Assembly (NCBI GenBank): GCA_036496265.1
Contig: DASXLL010000300.1
Span: forward strand, 1 to 18,946
Origin: CAYLLN01 sp036496265
GTDB taxonomy: Bacteria; Planctomycetota; Planctomycetia; Pirellulales; Pirellulaceae
Direction of reading: 5' to 3'
Length of the DNA: 18,946 nt
In this document: positions 13,980-18,946 of the stretch, one piece after another
Numbering within the stretch: position 1 is the stretch's first letter
Layout: the number at the start of each line of letters is the position of its first letter
The notes under the pieces: generated by a model
Databases searched by the model: none
What the model was told of the DNA's origin: nothing
Seen by the model: the letters and a program-made list of their open reading frames with translations, nothing else
Made by a program: the position numbers and the translations under genes

Positions 13980-14954
13980 CTACGGCACCATCACCACGCA
14001 ACCCGTTGTCTTACGTGCTTCCAAATCGCGATGCACTTGCTGGACGTCGCTCAATTTATAGACGTGCCGCACGGGAATTTTCACTTTACCAGACGCGACC
14101 ACGTCGAATAGGTCGCCGGCAGTCGCTTCCAACTCCTCGCGTGTCGCTGTGTAATTGGCCAATGTCGGCCGTGTCAAATACAGCGAGCCTTTTTGCATCA
14201 GCAGCGTGGGTTCCACCGGTGGAACTGCCCCAGACGCGTTGCCAAAGCTGACCATCAGCCCTCGCGGCTTCAGGCAATTGAGCGAGCCCTCGAATGTGCT
14301 CTTGCCGACCGAATCGAAAACGACTGGCACCCCGCGACCACCGGTGATGTCTTGCACGCGCTGAGCAAAATCTTCTTTGGTGTAGATGATTGTGTGGTCG
14401 CAGCCGTGCGCTTTGGCCAGCGAGGCTTTTTCTTCCGAGCCTACGGTGCCGATTACCCTCGCGCCGAGCGCCTTGAGCCATTGGCAGGCAATCAGCCCCA
14501 CGCCGCCCGCCGCCGCGTGCCACAGCACCGCCTCGCCGGCTTCGACGCGATGTGTGCGACGAATTAAATACTGCACCGTCATGCCCTTGAGCATCATCGC
14601 GGCGGCCTGCTGATCGGTAATCGAGTCCGGCAGCTTGATCAGCCGATCGGCCGGCATCACGCGGGCTTCGCAATAGGCGCCGACGGGTCCGCCAGCGTAC
14701 GCGACACGATCGCCGGTTTTGACATGCGTGACGCCCGGGCCAACCGCTTCAATGACACCTGCGGCTTCGCTACCGAGGCTGCTGGGTAGCGGCAGCGAAT
14801 ACAACCCCGAACGATGATATGTATCGATGAAATTGACGCCGATCGCCGAATGGCGAATGCGAACCTGGCCCGCAGCCGGCTCGCCGACGGCGACTTCCTC
14901 AAGCGTTAAGACATCAGGTCCGCCGGTCTTGGAAAAACGAACGACTTGGGGCAT
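13980..14954 (-). CDS. qor: Zinc-independent NADPH:quinone oxidoreductase, MDR superfamily (324 aa)
   Basis: The protein has the GroES-like N-terminal domain of medium-chain dehydrogenases/reductases (residues 1-120, with 'GVNFIDTYHRSGLY' and 'LGSEAAGVIEAVGPGV') and a nucleotide-binding Rossmann domain whose glycine motif is A147-A-A-G-G-V-G153. It lacks the Cys/His zinc ligands, and 'NFID.Y.R.GLY' is the hallmark of the QorA-type quinone oxidoreductases, which reduce quinones or enones with NADPH. Length is normal for the family. No export signal is present, so it is cytoplasmic, unlike its exported neighbours. The gene lies 8 bp upstream of the PQQ-like gene and 36 bp downstream of the EF-hand gene. 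No strong Shine-Dalgarno sequence was seen before the ATG. Confidence 0.92.
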   Translation of the reverse strand: MPQVVRFSKTGGPDVLTLEEVAVGEPAAGQVRIRHSAIGVNFIDTYHRSGLYSLPLPSSLGSEAAGVIEAVGPGVTHVKTGDRVAYAGGPVGAYCEARVMPADRLIKLPDSITDQQAAAMMLKGMTVQYLIRRTHRVEAGEAVLWHAAAGGVGLIACQWLKALGARVIGTVGSEEKASLAKAHGCDHTIIYTKEDFAQRVQDITGGRGVPVVFDSVGKSTFEGSLNCLKPRGLMVSFGNASGAVPPVEPTLLMQKGSLYLTRPTLANYTATREELEATAGDLFDVVASGKVKIPVRHVYKLSDVQQVHRDLEARKTTGCVVMVP

Positions 14955-14990
14955 GGAACGCTTTGAGATATAGGCTGGTAGTCAAACGAA

Positions 14991-15878
14991 TTACTCAAGA
15001 ATGGCAGCCGTGGTCTTCTTGCCGATTTCCCTCAACTTGTCCCACGATGCGGAATCCTTCGCCGCCGGCGAAACCAGCAGAATCCAATACTGCTTATTAG
15101 CGTTCGGCCGCGGGAGGACTTGAGCATCCAGATGCAGCGTGGTCTTGCGGCCATCGGTGAACGAATCGAAGAACACTAAATCCGCGTCGAATCGCTTTTC
15201 CACTGGGGAAGCGGCCGCCTGCGGCGTCACCGTCGCGACGATCTGCGACCGGTCGATTTTCAATCCCTTCCGCCGGCCAACGCTCTCGCTCAAACCGCCA
15301 AAATACCTCTCGACAAATTCCTTTAAGTCAGCGGCAGTGAGCTGTTGCATTCCATCGAGCGCGAACACCATCACATACGTGAAGTATTCGCTCGAATTCG
15401 TATCGTACATGCCCGGCGCGAAGCGGGCCTCCTCTGAACCGGTGAATTTGATGTCCGGCGCAAACGGCGGCGGCACTGGAAATGTTTCCAAACGCCAATC
15501 GGCCGGCTCTTTGAGCAACTGCGCTGTCGCTGGCGCTGCCTTGGGGCCGCCGCCTTTTTGCTGCCCAGCTGGCGGCCGACTCTTGCCGTCGTATACGCCT
15601 TGATCGTCAAACCCCAGCATCGCGCGATACGCCCGCACTTCTTCCCGGCTGGCGAAGCCATCGCCATTCGCATCCCAAGCCGCGAATCTTTGAGCGTATG
15701 CGCCCACTGATTCGTTCTTGGCAATCCGCCCGTCGCGATCTCGATCCAGCATCGCGAAGAGCTGATCCAAAGTTGGCGCTCCCCCCTGCCCTTTCTGCGC
15801 CGCCTTGGGCTGCTGCGCGCGGCTACTGGTCACCAGCAGAACGAAAACCAATAGAACGGCGACGAGGCTGTTCTTCAT
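14991..15878 (-). CDS. Exported EF-hand protein with unknown C-terminal domain (295 aa)
   Basis: A signal peptide (KNSLVAVLLVFVLLVTSSRA) is followed by a Gln/Gly-rich linker and two EF-hand calcium loops: D45-R-D47-R-D49-G to E56, and D69-A-N71-G-D73-G to E80. Both have all usual side-chain ligands. After a Pro/Gly/Ala-rich linker (95-125), a domain of about 170 residues runs to the end, with 'DWRLETFPVPPPFAPDIKF', 'YFTYVMVFALDG' and 'KRFDADLVFFDSFTDGRKT'. I do not recognise this part. It probably binds Ca2+ outside the cytoplasm. AGGGA lies 4 bases before the ATG, and the ATG overlaps the GDPD stop by 4 bases, so the pair is translationally coupled. Confidence 0.85.
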   Translation of the reverse strand: MKNSLVAVLLVFVLLVTSSRAQQPKAAQKGQGGAPTLDQLFAMLDRDRDGRIAKNESVGAYAQRFAAWDANGDGFASREEVRAYRAMLGFDDQGVYDGKSRPPAGQQKGGGPKAAPATAQLLKEPADWRLETFPVPPPFAPDIKFTGSEEARFAPGMYDTNSSEYFTYVMVFALDGMQQLTAADLKEFVERYFGGLSESVGRRKGLKIDRSQIVATVTPQAAASPVEKRFDADLVFFDSFTDGRKTTLHLDAQVLPRPNANKQYWILLVSPAAKDSASWDKLREIGKKTTAAILE

Positions 15879-16831
15879 TTGGTCCCTGACCTAACCTGGA
15901 AATATTGCTTCTTCCCGGCCGGCGCTTCTACCGAATGGTATAGCAGCGGGCCAAGTTGCGCTGGAATGTCGGTCTCAATTAAATCCGCGCCACGCTTCAA
16001 AAATGCGTGATATTCCGGTTCGAGCTCCTTGATGTCGGAGACCTGTCCGCTGCTGACCCGCCGATCCAAATTTCGCGATGTGCCGATCATGCAGCATGCC
16101 CCGCGGGCATGAATCGCTTCATACAACTTCGGATCTTCGGGGACGACGTGGCCGACAAACGGCACGACGTTCTTCCACGGTACGCCCAGCTTGTCGAATT
16201 CAGCGACCTTGTCCAGATTGGCAATGAAAATCTCCATCATCACGTTCGGATTCTGATCGTAGCACGCCTTCACGTCTTTGAAATTCGAAACGATCACCAT
16301 CGCGTAGGCTTCGGCCTTGTGCTCTTCGATCTTTTTCACGCGCGTCAGAGGTGGTACGTCTTTCTGATCGAGGACCAAAATCGCTTTGCCCCGCGCCCAT
16401 TCGAGCAGCTCATCGAGTGTTGGCATTTGAAAATCGGTGACATTGCCTTTCAGGTCTTTCAGCCGAAGTTGCTTCAGCTCGGCCAAGGTAAAATCCGTCA
16501 CCGGCCCCTTCCCGGTCGTCGTCCGCTCAAGCGTCGCGTCATGATGGACGACGATCGTGCCGTCCTTCGCATAGCGCGGATCGATTTCGAGCATCGCGAA
16601 CGTATTGGCGAGCGTGTGCTCGAACGTGGGGATGCAATTCTCCGGAAAACCAATTGCCGCCCCGCCGCGATGCCCGCTTACGAGTGGCAGCGGCTCGCCA
16701 GTGTATTTCAGCAGGTCCATCAATCCCTGCGGCGTCTTCGCGTCAATGTAATGTTGCGCCGGCTCCGCCGCAGAGACCGAGGAACTAACGAGAATCAACC
16801 ACGACCAGAAACCGATGACGCGCATTTGCAT
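15875..16831 (-). CDS. Exported glycerophosphodiester phosphodiesterase family protein (318 aa)
   Basis: GDPD enzymes hydrolyse glycerophosphodiesters to sn-glycerol 3-phosphate and an alcohol. The conserved residues are visible: H54-R55-G, E64-N65 in 'PENCIPTFEHTL', E82-I-D84 in 'LEIDPRYAKDG', and H97-D98 in 'VHHDATLERTT'. The TIM-barrel C-terminus includes 'LVLDQKDV', 'NVMMEIFI' and 'GADLIETDIP'. An N-terminal signal peptide (MQMRVIGFWSWLILVSSSVS) predicts export. The open frame extends 151 codons further upstream, but that part overlaps the sulfatase tail in another frame and is Arg/Gly-rich noise, so the ATG at 16831 is used; its ribosome site is weak. It overlaps the EF-hand gene by 4 bp. 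GDPDs usually need a divalent metal, which makes a Ca2+-binding partner of interest. Confidence 0.88.
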   Translation of the reverse strand: MQMRVIGFWSWLILVSSSVSAAEPAQHYIDAKTPQGLMDLLKYTGEPLPLVSGHRGGAAIGFPENCIPTFEHTLANTFAMLEIDPRYAKDGTIVVHHDATLERTTTGKGPVTDFTLAELKQLRLKDLKGNVTDFQMPTLDELLEWARGKAILVLDQKDVPPLTRVKKIEEHKAEAYAMVIVSNFKDVKACYDQNPNVMMEIFIANLDKVAEFDKLGVPWKNVVPFVGHVVPEDPKLYEAIHARGACCMIGTSRNLDRRVSSGQVSDIKELEPEYHAFLKRGADLIETDIPAQLGPLLYHSVEAPAGKKQYFQVRSGTK

Positions 16832-16902
16832 GACAAGACCGCCATTTTTGGAATCAAAGACAATAACAATGACACTCCGCCAAAAACCGAGCCCGCGAAC
16901 CG

Positions 16903-18255
16903 TCACTTCGCGGCCTTCTTTGCGGCCTTCGCCGCCCGCTTCGCCTTTTTCCCCGCTTTGTCGTTCTCTTTCACGGGCGGCGCTTGCTCGGCGTTCCAAG
17001 CGTACCATAACTTTTGCAACTCTTGCACTTTCGCCGGCTGAGCCGCCGCCAGATTGTTCTTCTCGCCGACATCTGCCGCCAGATCGAACAACTCCGGTGC
17101 TTCGTCGTTCGCCTGCCCATGCACCAGCTTCCAATCGCCGTGACGAATGGCCCACATGCCATCGATTCGCCAATACAGCGTCTCGTGCGGCGTACCCTTG
17201 TTTTCTCCCGCCAAGTACGGCAGCAGATTTACGCCGTCGAGCTTCCAAGCGGGATCGACTGTGCCGCCTGCAGCCGTGACGCATGTGGGCATCACATCGA
17301 GCTGCACCGCCGGTCTCTCGTACGTTTTACCGGCCGGCAAATGCCCTTTCCACTGCACGATGAACGGCAGCCGAATGCCGCCTTCCCAAGTCGTGTGTTT
17401 ACGACCGCGGAGCGGATCGTTCCCATCGGGATGATTCGGCGCTCCGTTGTCGCTGATGTAGAAGATGAGCGTGTTGTCTTCCTGGCCGAGCGCGCGAATC
17501 TTGTTGAGCGCCAGGCCAACCGCGTCGTCCATCGCTGAAGTCATCGCAAATAGCGCCCGATCGTTTTCATTCTTGACGCTCTTGAACCGCTGCAGATATT
17601 TATCCGTTGCTTCGCGCGGCGCGTGGATCGCATTGAACGGCAAATACAGAAACCACGGCGCGTCTTTGTGCTTCTCGATCCAATCGACCGCGCGGGCCGC
17701 AAAAGCGTCGGTCGTATAAAAGTTCGGATCCTCTACCTGTTGCACACGCGGCGAAACTCGCGAGTCAATGAAGCCGCCGGGCTTGAAATAGGAGCCGGGA
17801 TTGCCGGTCACGCCAAAATACTCGTCGAAGCCGCGAGCCATCGGCAAACGGTCGGCCGAGTTTCCCAAGTGCCACTTACCCACCATACAAGTCGCATAGC
17901 CAAGCGCCTTCATCCGATTGGCCAACGTTGTTTCCGTCAGCGGCAGGCCACCGCCGGGCGCCATGGAGTTATTTTCATGGCCGAACCGCGTTTGATACCG
18001 ACCCGTCATCAGTCCGGCCCGCGACGGCGAGCAGAGCGGCGCGGACACGTAGCCTTGAGTCAGCCGCAGACCCCCGGCCGCGAGCGAATCGATATTCGGC
18101 GTGGGCACGTGCTTGCCGCCATAGCAGCTTAGCTCGTTGTAACCCTGGTCGTCCGAGTAAATCAGCAGAATGTTCGGCTTATTCGCCGCCGGCACAATCG
18201 CCGTGCAAACGAAAACAGCCGTCAGCCACAACACCGCGCTTACAATTTGTTTCAT
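16903..18255 (-). CDS. Exported sulfatase, Cys-type, with Lys/Ala-rich tail (450 aa)
   Basis: The signal peptide (KQIVSAVLWLTAVFVCTAIV) is followed by the sulfatase domain. Metal ligands D35-D36 lie in 'YSDDQGYNELSCYG'. C75-S-P-S-R79 in 'PLCSPSRAGLMTGRY' is the formylglycine signature, so activity needs oxidation of Cys75 by a maturase not seen here. Further active-site positions are K127-W-H129, H211, D269-N270 and K286. It most resembles arylsulfatase/N-acetylgalactosamine-6-sulfatase-type enzymes, which release sulfate from sulfated glycans; the exact substrate cannot be told. The last 22 residues are almost all Lys, Ala and Arg, outside the domain. GGGA lies 6 bases before the ATG at 18255; an in-frame start at 18327 is less likely. 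It is 71 bp upstream of the GDPD gene. Confidence 0.93.
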   Translation of the reverse strand: MKQIVSAVLWLTAVFVCTAIVPAANKPNILLIYSDDQGYNELSCYGGKHVPTPNIDSLAAGGLRLTQGYVSAPLCSPSRAGLMTGRYQTRFGHENNSMAPGGGLPLTETTLANRMKALGYATCMVGKWHLGNSADRLPMARGFDEYFGVTGNPGSYFKPGGFIDSRVSPRVQQVEDPNFYTTDAFAARAVDWIEKHKDAPWFLYLPFNAIHAPREATDKYLQRFKSVKNENDRALFAMTSAMDDAVGLALNKIRALGQEDNTLIFYISDNGAPNHPDGNDPLRGRKHTTWEGGIRLPFIVQWKGHLPAGKTYERPAVQLDVMPTCVTAAGGTVDPAWKLDGVNLLPYLAGENKGTPHETLYWRIDGMWAIRHGDWKLVHGQANDEAPELFDLAADVGEKNNLAAAQPAKVQELQKLWYAWNAEQAPPVKENDKAGKKAKRAAKAAKKAAK

Positions 18256-18374
18256 TGCAATTCCCGCCGTCAGGATACCCAAAAAGAGAACGAGACCACC
18301 GCGCACGATAAGATGCGCGCTGGACACCCATTATTTGCGAATTCCCGAGGCAAAATGTCCGACTGGGACGTCGT
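18256..18374. other. Intergenic region upstream of the sulfatase
   Basis: These 119 bases separate the serine-hydrolase stop from the sulfatase start. They hold no gene. One arm, GCAAAATGTC (18350-18359), is the exact inverse of GACATTTTGC (18423-18432) inside the end of the hydrolase gene. No clear promoter pair was found. The gap is large enough for a separate sulfatase promoter. Confidence 0.4.
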
Positions 18375-18946
18375 TTACTTAGCCCGGCCGACTAATTCCG
18401 CCTCCCGCGTCGCTCCGAACCCGACATTTTGCTCCGAACTCGCCCGCACTTCGTCGCCGCTGAATCTCAGCCGAATTGTGTTCACAAATGGCGTTTCATA
18501 AAAACAAGCCTTCGCGGTGAACGTGTCGTTCGTCGTCCACGCTCCACAACTGGCCGCGGGACGCGCGGGCCAGTTCGCCCAGGTCACGCTCGATCGCGTC
18601 CATTCGGTCGGCGCGCATATCAATCGCTGCTCACCGCCGCCAATCCACGTCACCAGCGTCATGGCTCCGCCGCTGCCGCTTTCCAGGGTCAAGCTCTCCA
18701 GCTTTTGCTCATTCGCGGGAAACACAAACTTCTTCCCAACGACTTTCTCCGGCGCGCCCGCTCCGCTCTCCGGCATCGTCAGCGATAGCTTCGCCAGTCG
18801 CTGCTTCAATTTCTTCACCGCATCATCATCCGCTGCCAGCTTCCCCGGCTTAATCGCCGGCAGCAATTGATCCCATACGACATCCAGGACCGCCTGCATG
18901 TTCCGCACGCCACTGGTGATCGCGATCACGGCGTCTTGCTCGGGCA
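18375..18946 (-). CDS. Serine hydrolase of the beta-lactamase (class C-like) type, C-terminal part only
   Basis: The gene runs off the right edge; the last 190 codons are present. The frame continues through the edge as P-E-Q-D-A-V-I-A-I-T-S-G-V, so the GTG at 18929 is an internal valine and not a start. 'DAVIAITSGVRNMQAVLDVVWD..LPA' is the segment at the end of the beta-lactamase-like domain in planctomycete serine hydrolases. It is followed by a beta-rich C-terminal domain with 'TNDTFTAKACFYETPFVNTI', 'RLRFSGDEV' and 'EQNVGFG' near the end. The catalytic Ser-x-x-Lys and Tyr motifs would lie outside the window. The call is therefore made from the C-terminal pattern alone. It may act on peptidoglycan-like or ester substrates. 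Confidence 0.68.
   Translation of the reverse strand, partial: PEQDAVIAITSGVRNMQAVLDVVWDQLLPAIKPGKLAADDDAVKKLKQRLAKLSLTMPESGAGAPEKVVGKKFVFPANEQKLESLTLESGSGGAMTLVTWIGGGEQRLICAPTEWTRSSVTWANWPARPAASCGAWTTNDTFTAKACFYETPFVNTIRLRFSGDEVRASSEQNVGFGATREAELVGRAK

Noticed and set aside
16007..17041. 344-residue plus-strand open frame
   Set aside because: It is the shadow of the GDPD and sulfatase genes, both of which have clear catalytic motifs on the minus strand.
16832..17284. 151-codon N-terminal extension of the GDPD gene
   Set aside because: The stretch overlaps the sulfatase C-terminus in another frame, is Arg/Gly-rich noise, and precedes a proper signal peptide that starts at 16831.

Overview
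The window looks like chromosomal DNA from a planctomycete, probably of the Pirellulales type. The assignment rests on gene content: a DUF1501 protein with a twin-arginine signal, a large DUF1549/DUF1553 (PSCyt2/PSD1) protein, an exported sulfatase, a PQQ-like propeller protein, an EF-hand protein and a giant protein made of secretin N-type modules. No rRNA, tRNA, CRISPR array, transposase or phage gene was seen. Both window ends cut through genes.

Left part (1-1216, all minus strand). A RelE/ParE-type toxin runs off the left edge and overlaps its antitoxin by one base. A second, related antitoxin-like gene lies just upstream without a toxin of its own, and a small exported protein of unknown function precedes it. 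Positions 1217-1874 form a long gene-free stretch with repeated ATGCAT motifs, a 13-bp palindrome and a pair of similar direct repeats. It leads into the only plus-strand gene, a 1269-residue exported protein (1875-5684). That protein has an N-terminal helical region, a series of secretin N/NolW-like modules, a Pro/Ala-rich linker and a Gly/Asn/Arg-rich tail, but no recognisable secretin barrel. A GC-rich hairpin sits between it and the convergent genes.

Middle part (5722-10745, minus strand). Two small paralogous proteins lie downstream of a DUF1549/DUF1553 protein and a DUF1501 protein. The last two are partners that usually sit side by side; here a complete antitoxin/toxin pair is wedged between them with 33-bp and 17-bp gaps and a 4-bp internal overlap. 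Upstream of the DUF1501 gene is a 64-bp nested inverted repeat.

Right part (10916-18946, minus strand). A 4-TM membrane protein overlaps an MBOAT/wax-synthase-like acyltransferase by 4 bp. Upstream of these come a PQQ-like propeller protein, a zinc-independent quinone oxidoreductase, an EF-hand protein, a glycerophosphodiester phosphodiesterase (4-bp overlap with the EF-hand gene), an exported sulfatase with a Lys/Ala-rich tail, and the C-terminal part of a serine hydrolase of the beta-lactamase type. Most of these products carry export signals, so this side looks like a set of envelope or extracytoplasmic enzymes for breaking down sulfated or phosphodiester substrates and for lipid modification. 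That functional link is inferred from neighbourhood only.

The points most worth a second look are the barrel-less secretin-module protein, the toxin-antitoxin pair inside the DUF1501/DUF1549 unit, the tandem antitoxins with one toxin, and the acyltransferase/4-TM pair.
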